Made by a program: the position numbers and the translations under genes. Below are positions 6,906 through 14,256 of a DNA stretch of 16,300 nt, piece after piece. Position 1 is the stretch's first letter; each line of letters begins with the position of its first letter. Source of the DNA: Gallionellaceae bacterium (GTDB lineage Bacteria > Pseudomonadota > Gammaproteobacteria > Burkholderiales > Gallionellaceae); the NCBI GenBank assembly GCA_003151655.1, contig PLYB01000307.1, positions 1 through 16,300 on the forward strand. Direction: 5' to 3'. A model generated the notes under the pieces. It saw nothing but the letters and a program-made list of their open reading frames with translations. It was not told where the DNA came from and searched no databases.

Positions 6906-7244
6906 TCACTTTCTAAGATCCAGTTTTATTCCGCTAGGCAGGTTGATTGAGAATAGTTTGTCCGCATTGGCAGTTTTCAAAATTTCAGCAACACGACCGG
7001 GAACGCTGATCAGCGTAACTTTTTTTCTGGCTGCTTCAGCTTTTTCATCAAGCAACATCAACATGCCCATCGCGGCACTATCCATATATTCCAATGAGCT
7101 GACATCAACTGAAATTGTTTGTATCGACTTGTTGGAAAAAATTTTTTCACAAACATTCTTGAATTCTGCATAGTTTGATGAATCAAAGCGATCAAGAATT
7201 ATCATTTGAAAAGTAGTGTCTTGTATCTGCGTTTGTATGGACAT
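6906..7244 (-). CDS. STAS-domain anti-sigma factor antagonist
   Basis: This is a single 112-residue STAS domain of the SpoIIAA/RsbV type. In this family the protein binds an anti-sigma kinase unless phosphorylated on one serine. Here that residue is S56 within SLEYMDSAAMGMLMLLDEKA. Flanking strands and helices (FQMIILDRFDSSNY, SIQTISVDVSS, RKKVTLISV, AEILKTANADKLFSI) complete the fold. The ATG has a good TTAGGAG site. It lies 172 bp downstream, on the same strand, of the gene for a protein holding both a PP2C phosphatase and an RsbW-like ATPase domain. That protein is the likely source of both dephosphorylation and phosphorylation of S56. The layout resembles the HsbR-HsbA pair of Pseudomonas aeruginosa. 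No sigma factor or other final partner is next to it. Confidence 0.93.
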   Translation of the reverse strand: MSIQTQIQDTTFQMIILDRFDSSNYAEFKNVCEKIFSNKSIQTISVDVSSLEYMDSAAMGMLMLLDEKAEAARKKVTLISVPGRVAEILKTANADKLFSINLPSGIKLDLRK

Positions 7245-7416
7245 TTATAACTCCTAACGTTTTCATTAATAACTCAACTAAGGCTCCGCTACTATCTTAC
7301 TGGATTCTACAAAAACATGCATCGAAGAGAGGCTCTAAATGGGATTGAGCTTTAAGCAGGCTATTTTAATCCCGGAAACTTATGTGCACGGTAATGCTAC
7401 GGCTAGCCTTATAAAA

Positions 7417-9957
7417 TCAGATGGACGGAAGTTCAACATATGCAACCACCTCGGATCCGTTGCCGAAATACTCTAACGCATTGCAGGTTGCCTTTAATAG
7501 AGGGATTCCGCGACCATGACGAATTCTCCTTTCTGGCATGTAAGTTTGATTAAGCAATGAAAAATCGAAGCCGCCGCCACTGTCTTTCATGTGGACTTTC
7601 ATGATGTTTGCATCGCTGCCTTCAAATAAATCCAACTGTATTTCAATTTTTCCAAATTCAAGATTGGCGATGCGATTTTCTCTCTCGATATAGTAGGCAT
7701 CCATATCATCTGCCCTATGTTTCAGTGCTGAGCTCAGTTTAAGCACACCATGGTCAAACGCGTTGTTAAACAGTTCGGATAATACTAAAAATATTTTGCT
7801 GTCTGCCTTCCCCCCATTAATTTGTGAGGTAATACCTATCAGAAATGGAACGACATCCAGATATTTGAGTTGCGATGCAAACAAGACTATTTTGTATTCC
7901 CATAGAAGTTGATTTTGATGATTGACTGCTATGCTTTCGTGATGTTTCTGCAGCCCATCATTTGAGGGCAGATGGCCGATGCCTGACGAGCTTATTTGAT
8001 TCCCCGACTCGCAATGTACCACCACAATTGCAATATCATCACTATGGCCATTTTTTTCAACCTTGGTGTTTATTGCTTCCACCAGTTTTCCAAAAAGGTT
8101 TTTTGCCTGCGCTTGAGTTGCCATTAACAAAAACTCATCATGACCGGTGCATTCCGTTTGATCGGCAAATAAATCGGTTACCCCGTCCGTGCACAGTAGC
8201 AACTGGCCGCCTTTATCATCGTAATTAAGATGTTCGATGCTCGGGCTGAAATTTTCCGGTTTGACTATTCCCAAAGGTAGGTTGTTTGATTCGAACTGAT
8301 GAAACGCCCCTTTGCCATTTGAGGTTATGAGCATGACAGGCGGACACCCTCCGTTCCATACTTGAATCGTTTGCGATTCCGTATCCACTGACAACAGTAC
8401 ACAGGCCACATATCTTGGCAAAGGCAAATAGTTTCGTACCCGCTGGTTCATTTCCTTTGCAATTGCAGGAATATCAAACCCCTTTGCAGTCATTTGATAA
8501 AAAGGTTGGGTAATGGGAATCACCGCCAATGCTGCGGTCAAACCGTGTCCGGCACTGTCTGCGAGCAATACGTGCAAGCGGTTATCAGGAGTGCGGGCAA
8601 ATGCAATCATGTCGCCACTAAACACTTCTGCCGGTTTGAGCATGAATTGAACAAGTGGATCGTTGATTTTATCAAGCGCACTAAACTGCTTGATAAAATC
8701 TCGGGCTGTCGATTCCTCCTCTTTTATTTGGTCACTGTATTCCTGCAGTAAACGATTTTGTTCCAGTAGTTGCCGTGACATTTTGTCACGTTCGCGCTCT
8801 AGTAATACACGTTTGGAAATATCGATAAAAGTACCTGTTACACCAACCACTACGCCATCCATCACATTAGGTTGTACCCAGTATTCAACGTTGATCGCTG
8901 TCTCATCATTGCGCCAGAAAATCTCATTCGAAAAATTGGAAGGCCGATGTGTTTTGATGACTAGTAGAATGTTTGATTCATTAGCCGGAAAATGCTTTCC
9001 ATTTGCTCGGGTATGCTGAATAACCATATGAATCGGCTTGAAAATGACTTCGCTGGCAGCCTGATATCCCAGCGTCTCCAAAAAGGCTTTATTTACAAAA
9101 ACAATCTTGCCAAGATTGTCTATTTCAAACACGCCCTCGGCCATTGAGTCCAACAAGCGCTGCTTATGTTCTTGAGCTCCACGCAGATCACGTTCCAATG
9201 CTTTACGCTGACTAATATCTTGTTTCACTACCACCCAATGCAGACTGGCATCGTCGGTTGTATTAACGGGAAATACCGACATCTCCTCCCAATATAAAGA
9301 ACGATCTTTGCGGCGATTCAGTAATTCGCCACGCCAGCTTTTACGATTTGATATGCAATCCCAAAATTGTTCGTAAAATTCTTTGGACTGTAAGCCGGAT
9401 TTGACCAAGTCCCCCAGAATTTGGTCGATGCTTTCACTTGGCGAGTAGCCACTTAATTGGCTGAAGGCAGTATTTGTCCATTCAACTTTACCTTGTGTAT
9501 CGGTGATTACTATCGCATTCGAAGCTGCATTTAACGCAAAATCTTTTAATTGGAGTTGTCGTCTATTATTTTGTAACTCCTGTTCATTTCTTTTTTGCTC
9601 GGTAATATCCATAATGAAACCATGCCACAGAACTGAGTTATCTCCTTGTCTCACCGGCGCGGCATTGCCTAACAGCCATCGCACCGTGCCATCTTCGAAC
9701 TTTACCCGGTACTGACAACGCCACAAGGATTGCTCTCTGGCCGAAGTTTGAATGCTGGCGGTATATTCTGCCAGATCATCCGGGTGCAAAATATCAAGCA
9801 CTTTGGAGGCATCGTTCCTGACTTCGTTTGGACTAATGCGATAAATGTCGAGCATCGACTGGCTGGCATAGGGAAAACACGAACTTCCATCAGGCCGTAG
9901 AAGATATTCATACATAAATCCAAGACGCTGATCAGCAAGCATTGGCAAGCGCCCCAT
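7417..9957 (-). CDS. Three-PAS sensor with PP2C (SpoIIE-type) phosphatase and RsbW-like HATPase domains
   Basis: This 846-residue protein shows no membrane segments. PAS-like domains lie at about 14-120 (HPDD, RWLLGNAAPV, FIMDITEQKR), 137-252 (ITDTQGKVEWTNTAFSQLSG, VVVKQDISQRK) and 268-384 (FEIDNLGKIVFVNKAFLETLG, FIDISKR). A coiled coil follows at about 385-425. The PP2C domain (about 440-650) keeps its acidic metal ligands: G448-D449, D467 in ADSAGHG, T590-D591-G592 and D640-D641 in GHSDDIAI. The HATPase (about 690-846) has an N box (E728, N731-N732, D735-H736-G737), a G1 box (D792-SGGG) and a G2 box (HGRGI, 814-818). It therefore probably both phosphorylates and dephosphorylates the STAS protein downstream. 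HsbR-type relatives carry a receiver at the N-terminus; here three PAS domains replace it. The first PAS begins almost at the ATG, upstream frames are closed by a TGA nine codons before, and there is no clear ribosome-binding site, so the true N-terminus is uncertain. Confidence 0.93.
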   Translation of the reverse strand: MGRLPMLADQRLGFMYEYLLRPDGSSCFPYASQSMLDIYRISPNEVRNDASKVLDILHPDDLAEYTASIQTSAREQSLWRCQYRVKFEDGTVRWLLGNAAPVRQGDNSVLWHGFIMDITEQKRNEQELQNNRRQLQLKDFALNAASNAIVITDTQGKVEWTNTAFSQLSGYSPSESIDQILGDLVKSGLQSKEFYEQFWDCISNRKSWRGELLNRRKDRSLYWEEMSVFPVNTTDDASLHWVVVKQDISQRKALERDLRGAQEHKQRLLDSMAEGVFEIDNLGKIVFVNKAFLETLGYQAASEVIFKPIHMVIQHTRANGKHFPANESNILLVIKTHRPSNFSNEIFWRNDETAINVEYWVQPNVMDGVVVGVTGTFIDISKRVLLERERDKMSRQLLEQNRLLQEYSDQIKEEESTARDFIKQFSALDKINDPLVQFMLKPAEVFSGDMIAFARTPDNRLHVLLADSAGHGLTAALAVIPITQPFYQMTAKGFDIPAIAKEMNQRVRNYLPLPRYVACVLLSVDTESQTIQVWNGGCPPVMLITSNGKGAFHQFESNNLPLGIVKPENFSPSIEHLNYDDKGGQLLLCTDGVTDLFADQTECTGHDEFLLMATQAQAKNLFGKLVEAINTKVEKNGHSDDIAIVVVHCESGNQISSSGIGHLPSNDGLQKHHESIAVNHQNQLLWEYKIVLFASQLKYLDVVPFLIGITSQINGGKADSKIFLVLSELFNNAFDHGVLKLSSALKHRADDMDAYYIERENRIANLEFGKIEIQLDLFEGSDANIMKVHMKDSGGGFDFSLLNQTYMPERRIRHGRGIPLLKATCNALEYFGNGSEVVAYVELPSI

Positions 9958-10285
9958 GGATTCTCGCTGAATGTATTCCGCAACTCAGCGTAAGTCTTCG
10001 AGTGAAAGCGAAGACAGGCTGCCAGAATGGTAGCCTCACCAAGCTGTGAGCCAAACAATAACTATCTGATTCGATCTGGAGCGAATGTAGCGACAGGAGT
10101 GGAAAGGGCAGAACAAATTTGTTCACCGGGTCATCATTCATGTTCAAGCTAAACTTTACAAATATTCATTTTGATGGTCATTTGGCTCGTTATGGGCGCG
10201 AGTTAATTGCAGCGAATACTTTTTGGCGTTGCCCCCTTGTTATTTTCTGGCGATAAAGCGCTCCAGGGTGGGGGGAGAACAACTT
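9958..10285. other. Non-coding region upstream of the PAS-PP2C gene
   Basis: No reading frame here looks like a real protein; overlapping minus-strand frames of 60-120 codons have no family match that I can recognise and no ribosome-binding sites. It contains a perfect 7-bp hairpin, GTCTTCG (9994-10000) with CGAAGAC (10009-10015), about 40 bases before the PAS-PP2C start, which could sit in its leader. TAAAGTTT on the minus strand near 10149-10156 resembles a FliA -35 box but has no matching -10. The promoter of the PAS-PP2C gene is presumably here but I cannot place it. Confidence 0.4.
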
Positions 10286-10384
10286 TTATCCGGCCCCGTG
10301 GATAATGTCGACAATGGTCTTGGCCAATTGTTCTTTATTGAAGAGGGGCTTTGAAAGATATGTTGATTTTCCTCCAATGCCTAT
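10286..10384 (-). pseudogene. Remnant: C-terminal end of a receiver (REC) domain
   Basis: The minus strand reads 32 residues, including GGKSTYLSKPLFNKEQLAKT and ending IVDIIHGAG before a TAA. The YLSKP motif followed by a helix of the form NKEQLAKTI is typical of the last strand and helix of a response-regulator receiver, with the conserved Lys before Pro. An in-frame TAA directly upstream (10385-10387), with no start codon, leaves only this tail, and I cannot join it to earlier receiver motifs in other frames. It lies on the same strand as, and upstream of, the PAS-PP2C gene. The reading is from a short stretch, hence moderate confidence. Confidence 0.5.
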
Positions 10385-10537
10385 TTAAGTTCAACAATAA
10401 TATATTCAGTAGGCGGTCAATTGCGCAAAGGCTCCATTGCCGAGGCTAACAACATCTAAGTTACTTAGCTGAGTTGCCGGTTTTTGTGGGGGGCGAGTAG
10501 TGTCGTTTTCCGGCAGGAGTCGATGATCGATAAGTAA
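10385..10537. other. Unassigned stretch between the REC remnant and the MCP terminator
   Basis: One minus-strand frame stays open for about 43 codons before a TGA at 10406-10408 (containing DHRLLPENDTTRPPQKPATQ) but has no start codon and no family I recognise. It could be more of the broken gene whose tail lies at 10286-10384, or chance. I see no RNA gene or promoter. Confidence 0.3.
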
Positions 10538-10564
10538 AAAGCCCCCGGCGAAAGCGGAGGCTTT
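10538..10564 (-). terminator. Rho-independent terminator of the chemoreceptor operon
   Basis: Read on the minus strand, AAAGCCTCCG (10564-10555) pairs with CGGGGGCTTT (10547-10538) with one mismatch, around a 7-base loop, and the T run continues to 10536. It lies about 60 bases after the MCP stop codon. Confidence 0.8.
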
Positions 10565-10622
10565 GAGAGTACTTGGTATTCCGAGAAAAAAGGACTTAGT
10601 CGGGCTTTGCCGAATTTATTAG

Positions 10623-12089
10623 CTATCCTTTATTCATCTCAGGGTGCTTGTCCACAACGATTTGGTCGATGCTTTTCATCACGCCCATGCTTCCCTGTTC
10701 AGCACACTCCATCGCTGTGATGATCCTATCTTGTAGAGACTCATCTTTAACCCAAGGCTGATCCAGCATCGCTACCGCTTCACGCACGCAACCATGCACT
10801 TTTTGGTGCGGCTCGAGCAAGGTACGGTATGATGGTAGCGCCCCAAATTCCTGTTTGCCCTCGCCGTTATACCATTTGCCGAGTCGGCAGTTATTGTGGT
10901 CTACTGCCACAGCCTCTTTCATCTCCTGATTGTCTGTATCGCTAATTAATACGTAAGCCCGTTGCTTATAGATGATGTGATCTACTTTAATCAAAGAAGC
11001 GAAACTAAGGTCTTGCGCATAGCGTGCTCCTACCAGCGTAGTGCCAGCCGACTCATTGAATTCGGCAAATTTTTGTTCCAAGCGGCTAATAACGTCTTGC
11101 GAAGAGTTGGCGATCTCATGCATTTCGCCGGAATCTTTTTTCATTTTGGTCGCATCATCTTGCAGCATGAGCATAATTTTGCCGATCGATTCAGAGGCAT
11201 TTTTGGTATTCTCAGCCAACTTGCGCACTTCGTCGGCTACTACCGCGAAACCTCGCCCTGCTTCTCCGGCGCGAGCCGCTTCGATGGCGGCATTCAGCGC
11301 CAACAAGTTAGTCTGATCTGCAATCGAGTTGATTAAACCTACTGCTTTGGTGATCTCGGCACTGCGCGCATTCAATTCTGTGATTGCAACGTCGGCACGA
11401 TTTATCCGCTCCACAATGCCGGACAATCTTTCAACTACATCTTTGACCGTGCTGCGGCTTTCGTCGGCCTCCCCACGAGTTTGTTCTGCCAGCGATGCCA
11501 AACGTTCCATATTATCCGTGATAACTTTCATATCCTGCTGGCTGGAATACAAATTATTCAATAAGTTATCCGCATTCAAGGTATGCACGCGCGACAGCAT
11601 CCTAGTGCGCATGGCCGCCTTCTTTTGCTCCGCCATTCCGGCTAGCAGGATGTTTTGATTTTCCAGCCCGGCCTTAAACCCTCCATGCAGACCAACACCA
11701 TTCGCTACACGATAAAAATTCCCAGCGAGATTGGAGCGGAAACTTGTTTCCTGTTCGCGAAAATACGTACCGAGTTGGTCCAGCATGTCGTTGACGCTCC
11801 AGCACAACATACTGATCTCATCGCGCTGCTCGGCAACTTCAGTCACGCGGCTATTAAATTTGCCCTGCGCAACCTCTTCAACCACGACTTTCAGTTTTGC
11901 CACTGGAGCCAGCCAGCGTCGCGCCAGCCATTGTCCGTAAGCAGATACGGCAATAGAAGCCACGAGAAAAATTAACATGAACACATCGATGCCGTTTCTG
12001 GCAAAGTCCGTCAAAATAATGATCAGAATGTTCAGTGAGAATGACCACAACAGTGCGGAAAATTTAAATAGCAAGGACGAGTTCGTCAT
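10623..12089 (-). CDS. Methyl-accepting chemotaxis protein with C-terminal zinc-binding CZB domain
   Basis: This 488-residue inner-membrane chemoreceptor has two hydrophobic segments close together (about residues 6-28 and 35-55) joined by a few residues, so it has no periplasmic sensor domain, as in Aer. A HAMP linker follows (about 55-110). The cytoplasmic signalling hairpin has its tip at about 253-295 (INSIADQTNLLALNAAIEAA, then GRGFAVVADEVRKLAENT). A CZB domain at about 368-480 has H371, C401, H428 and H432, the same spacing as the zinc ligands of E. coli DgcZ (30, 27, 4). The ATG at 12089, not 12107, is chosen because AAGGGG lies 7 bases before it. It overlaps the upstream PAS gene by 26 bp, so the two are probably translationally coupled. 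It likely senses signals through the PAS partner and, by the CZB domain, zinc or oxidants such as HOCl. Confidence 0.93.
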   Translation of the reverse strand: MTNSSLLFKFSALLWSFSLNILIIILTDFARNGIDVFMLIFLVASIAVSAYGQWLARRWLAPVAKLKVVVEEVAQGKFNSRVTEVAEQRDEISMLCWSVNDMLDQLGTYFREQETSFRSNLAGNFYRVANGVGLHGGFKAGLENQNILLAGMAEQKKAAMRTRMLSRVHTLNADNLLNNLYSSQQDMKVITDNMERLASLAEQTRGEADESRSTVKDVVERLSGIVERINRADVAITELNARSAEITKAVGLINSIADQTNLLALNAAIEAARAGEAGRGFAVVADEVRKLAENTKNASESIGKIMLMLQDDATKMKKDSGEMHEIANSSQDVISRLEQKFAEFNESAGTTLVGARYAQDLSFASLIKVDHIIYKQRAYVLISDTDNQEMKEAVAVDHNNCRLGKWYNGEGKQEFGALPSYRTLLEPHQKVHGCVREAVAMLDQPWVKDESLQDRIITAMECAEQGSMGVMKSIDQIVVDKHPEMNKG

Positions 12090-12582
12090 AGCTGAGCCCC
12101 TTTTCATTCAATATGTCGACCAATATTTTGGTGGATGCAGCAATCGCATTGGCTGGCCCGGCCTTTTTTTCAGCTTCCAGCATTAGTCGGTAGACTTCGG
12201 AAGCCACTTTTACACCGCTTGCTTTGGGTTTGCGCCGTACCGAAAAATATCCGGTGATATTTCCGGACGGATCTAAAACCGGCGTAACATTGGTAAACAC
12301 CCAATAGAATCCGCCGTCTTTGGACATGTTTTTCACATAGGCGAAGCACTCTTCGCGATTGGCGATTTTGTCCCACAGCAACTTAAATACTGCGCGGGGC
12401 ATGTCCGGGTGACGAATAATATTATGTTGCGTACCGAGTAGTTCGTCTTCGCTATAGCCTGAAAACTCAATGAAAATTCGATTTCCGTAGGTGATACGAC
12501 CGGTAGTGTCGGTCATCGAGACGATAAAATCGTCCTCGCGCATGACTCTCTCTACCGATGTCGGCGTTATGTGTCTCTTCAT
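12064..12582 (-). CDS. Aer-type PAS sensor protein (stand-alone)
   Basis: This 172-residue soluble protein closely resembles the N-terminal PAS domain of the aerotaxis receptor Aer. Matching features are DFIVSMTDTTGRITYGN, the GYSEDELLGTQHNIIRHPDM block (about 42-61, diagnostic of Aer-like PAS), KDGGFYWVFTNVTPVLD and GYFSVRRKP. Aer binds FAD here and reports redox state or oxygen; FAD binding in this protein is inferred. After residue 120 it continues as a helical tail (VASEVYRLMLEAEKKAG...) where Aer would have its F1 linker and membrane anchor, then stops. The membrane receptor is the next gene, overlapping by 26 bp. AGGGGAGA precedes the ATG at a suitable distance. A FliA-type promoter lies about 70-95 bases upstream. 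Confidence 0.9.
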   Translation of the reverse strand: MKRHITPTSVERVMREDDFIVSMTDTTGRITYGNRIFIEFSGYSEDELLGTQHNIIRHPDMPRAVFKLLWDKIANREECFAYVKNMSKDGGFYWVFTNVTPVLDPSGNITGYFSVRRKPKASGVKVASEVYRLMLEAEKKAGPANAIAASTKILVDILNEKGLSYDELVLAI

Positions 12583-12651
12583 TTCATCTCCCCTGATACG
12601 AATTCATATTATTTTTCTTCACAGTAGCCTCCCCGGACCCCTTAAATATTA

Positions 12652-12678
12652 CTATCGGCAAAATAGTCAGATACTTTA
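12652..12678 (-). promoter_or_regulatory. FliA (sigma-28) flagellar promoter of the Aer-PAS/MCP operon
   Basis: On the minus strand TAAAGTAT (TAAA at 12675-12678) is followed, 15 bases after TAAA, by GCCGATAG (12652-12659). The enteric FliA consensus is TAAAGTTT, 11 bases, GCCGATAA; each half matches 7 of 8 with exact spacing. The predicted start point is about 60 bases before the PAS ATG. This places the operon in the late flagellar and chemotaxis class. Confidence 0.85.
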
Positions 12679-12736
12679 TTATGATGATATCGTAACGCCA
12701 TCATTCACTTTCAATATCATCGAATAGAGACCAATT

Positions 12737-13444
12737 ATGCCCGCTATTCTGCCGCACATCACCTTGGAAACTGCACCTTCACCCCGTTTCAGCATAATCT
12801 GGCTGCATGGTTTGGGGGCTGATGGAGGAGACTTTGTCCCCATCGCAGAAGAAATGAGCTTACCTGCGGCGGTGCGCTATATTTTTCCGCATGCGCCCAA
12901 ACGCCCCGTCACCATCAACGGCGGATTTATTATGCGAGCATGGTACGATCTGTCGGAAAGCGACTTGGCGACCGGGGATGAAGCGGGCGCTATTATAAAG
13001 CAAGATGTGTCAGGAATACATGTTTCGCAAACGGAGATCGAAAAACTCATTGCGCAAGAGCTGCAGCGTGGCATTCCATTGCGCCATATTTTTCTGGCCG
13101 GTTTTTCCCAAGGTGGTGTAGTCGCGCTGCAAACCGGGCTGCGACACACTGGCCAACTTGGCGGCATCCTTGCTCTTTCGACCTATTTGGCATCGGCAGA
13201 AACATTAAACGAGGATGCGAGCGCTGCTTCAAAAAACACGCCGATATTTATGGCACATGGTCGCAATGATCCTATCGTGCCGTACGCACTAGGGAATTCA
13301 TCCAGAGAGATATTGTTGCAACAAGGCTATCAGGTGGATTGGCACGAATATGCCATGCAGCACTCGGTATGTCAGGAAGAAGTACGAGATATTGAAGCTT
13401 GGCTAACGGCAGTTATTAGTCGCCAGACGTTAGTCGTTAGTTAA
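12737..13444 (+). CDS. Alpha/beta-hydrolase carboxylesterase (phospholipase/carboxylesterase family)
   Basis: This 235-residue cytoplasmic serine esterase belongs to the PF02230 family, which hydrolyses short-chain carboxylic esters and includes lysophospholipases and acyl-protein thioesterases. The catalytic triad is visible: S124 in AGFSQGG, D178 in HGRNDPIVP and H209 in MQHSVC. The oxyanion segment is HGLGADGGDF (24-33), and the family block FPHAPKRPVTINGG follows (50-63). The natural substrate is unknown. The usual C-terminus of the family ends near DIEAWL; the last 12 codons here (TAVISRQTLVVS) are read through the heptamer repeat array and look like an added tail. The ATG has GAGA about 9 bases upstream. 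It is divergent from the aerotaxis operon and shares a 154-bp control region with it. Confidence 0.92.
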   Translation: MPAILPHITLETAPSPRFSIIWLHGLGADGGDFVPIAEEMSLPAAVRYIFPHAPKRPVTINGGFIMRAWYDLSESDLATGDEAGAIIKQDVSGIHVSQTEIEKLIAQELQRGIPLRHIFLAGFSQGGVVALQTGLRHTGQLGGILALSTYLASAETLNEDASAASKNTPIFMAHGRNDPIVPYALGNSSREILLQQGYQVDWHEYAMQHSVCQEEVRDIEAWLTAVISRQTLVVS

Positions 13445-13497
13445 TAAATCCGCGAAGTGACAATACCAACTAACGACTAGCTACTCGCCACTCACAA
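13406..13497. repeat. Inverted heptamer-repeat array (CTNNCNW units) at the esterase 3' end
   Basis: On the plus strand four in-phase heptamers CTAACGA, CTAGCTA, CTCGCCA and CTCACAA fill 13470-13497. On the minus strand five in-phase heptamers CTAACGA, CTAACGT, CTGGCGA, CTAATAA and CTGCCGT run from 13440 back to 13406. The inner units form a perfect 12-bp inverted repeat, 13431-13442 with 13468-13479, around a 25-base spacer. The left half is inside the esterase gene and includes part of its stop codon. Units are degenerate, but all nine start with CT in register. Confidence 0.65.
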
Positions 13498-13537
13498 TTA
13501 TCCCGAGCGACCCTATGCCGAAACACCCAGTGCTCCA

Positions 13538-14242
13538 GTGAAATCGATCTTCTTGATACAGGGCGACCTTCCGTTTCCTCCCGTAGCGTTGGCGCTCTCC
13601 CAACCCAACGGCTTGCTGGCGGCCGGTGGAGACCTATCTCCCGAACGCTTGCTGGAGGCTTATCGCCAGGGTATCTTCCCTTGGTTCAACGAAGACGACC
13701 CCATTCTATGGTGGAGTCCGAACCCGCGTATGGTGCTGTTGCCACGCGAGTTCAAGATTTCTGCTTCTTTGCGCAAAATTTTGCGAAAAGGGGCATTTGA
13801 AGTGCGTTTCGACAGCGCTTTCGAGCAAGTCATGCGTGCCTGTGCTGCTCCGCGCGAAGGACAATCCGGTACATGGATATTGGAAGATATGATCGCGGCC
13901 TATTGCGAACTGCATCGCCGGGGCTATGCTCATTCGGTGGAAACATGGATGGGCGGCGAGCTTGTTGGTGGCCTTTACGGCATGGCTCTAGGCAAAATGT
14001 TTTACGGAGAATCGATGTTCAGCCGGCGTGCAAACGCTTCCAAGATCGCCATCTCTCACCTATGCCAGCAACTTGAACTTTGGGATTTCGGCATGATAGA
14101 TTGCCAGATGAATACGCCGCATCTGGCCTCACTGGGGGCGCGCGAAATACCACGCGATGTATTTATCCATCGCCTGCAAGAATTGATACACTACCCGAAC
14201 TTGCCCTCGCAATGGGCTTCGCCGGCCCCCATTATTTTTTAA
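13538..14242 (+). CDS. aat: Leucyl/phenylalanyl-tRNA--protein transferase
   Basis: Aat moves Leu or Phe from aminoacyl-tRNA onto proteins with N-terminal Arg or Lys, marking them for ClpAP through ClpS (bacterial N-degron pathway); it is cytoplasmic. At 234 residues the length is normal. Conserved blocks are all present: LLAAGGDLSPERLLEAYRQG, FPWF, WWSPNPRMVL, GTWILEDMIAAYCELHRRGY, AHSVETW, LVGGLYG, the catalytic-core KMFYGESMFSRRANASKIA, and DCQMNTPHLASLGAREI. The start is GTG at 13538; no other in-frame start is upstream and no clear ribosome-binding site precedes it. An 8-codon frame (ATG 13515 to TGA 13541) overlaps this GTG and could couple translation. bpt follows after 14 bp. Confidence 0.96.
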   Translation: MKSIFLIQGDLPFPPVALALSQPNGLLAAGGDLSPERLLEAYRQGIFPWFNEDDPILWWSPNPRMVLLPREFKISASLRKILRKGAFEVRFDSAFEQVMRACAAPREGQSGTWILEDMIAAYCELHRRGYAHSVETWMGGELVGGLYGMALGKMFYGESMFSRRANASKIAISHLCQQLELWDFGMIDCQMNTPHLASLGAREIPRDVFIHRLQELIHYPNLPSQWASPAPIIF

Positions 14243-14256
14243 TAACGAGAGCCGCC

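Noticed and set aside
7341..7373. Inverted repeat GGGATT / AATCCC between the PAS-PP2C gene and the STAS gene as a terminator
   Set aside because: Only 6 bp with a 21-base loop and no T run after it on the minus strand; it could equally be chance, and the two genes may be co-transcribed.
9932..10147. Overlapping minus-strand frames upstream of the PAS-PP2C gene as an N-terminal extension by frameshift
   Set aside because: The translations show no PAS or receiver motifs and no continuous family match; a frameshift could not be supported by eye.
10130..10160. Second FliA promoter upstream of the PAS-PP2C gene (TAAAGTTT on the minus strand)
   Set aside because: The -35 half is perfect, but at the required spacing the -10 reads GAATGATG, which does not match GCCGATAA.
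10255..10275. Degenerate REP half-site (GGAGCGCTTTATCGCC on the minus strand)
   Set aside because: It resembles the GTAGGAG head and stem only loosely and has no partner arm; too weak to call.
10406..10537. Minus-strand frame of about 43 codons as a gene
   Set aside because: No start codon, no ribosome-binding site, no recognisable family, and it abuts the MCP terminator.
14080..14256. N-terminal extension of Bpt back to an ATG inside aat
   Set aside because: The extra 59 residues do not resemble the family and would overlap aat by 163 bp; the TTG at 14257 has a ribosome-binding site and matches the family start.
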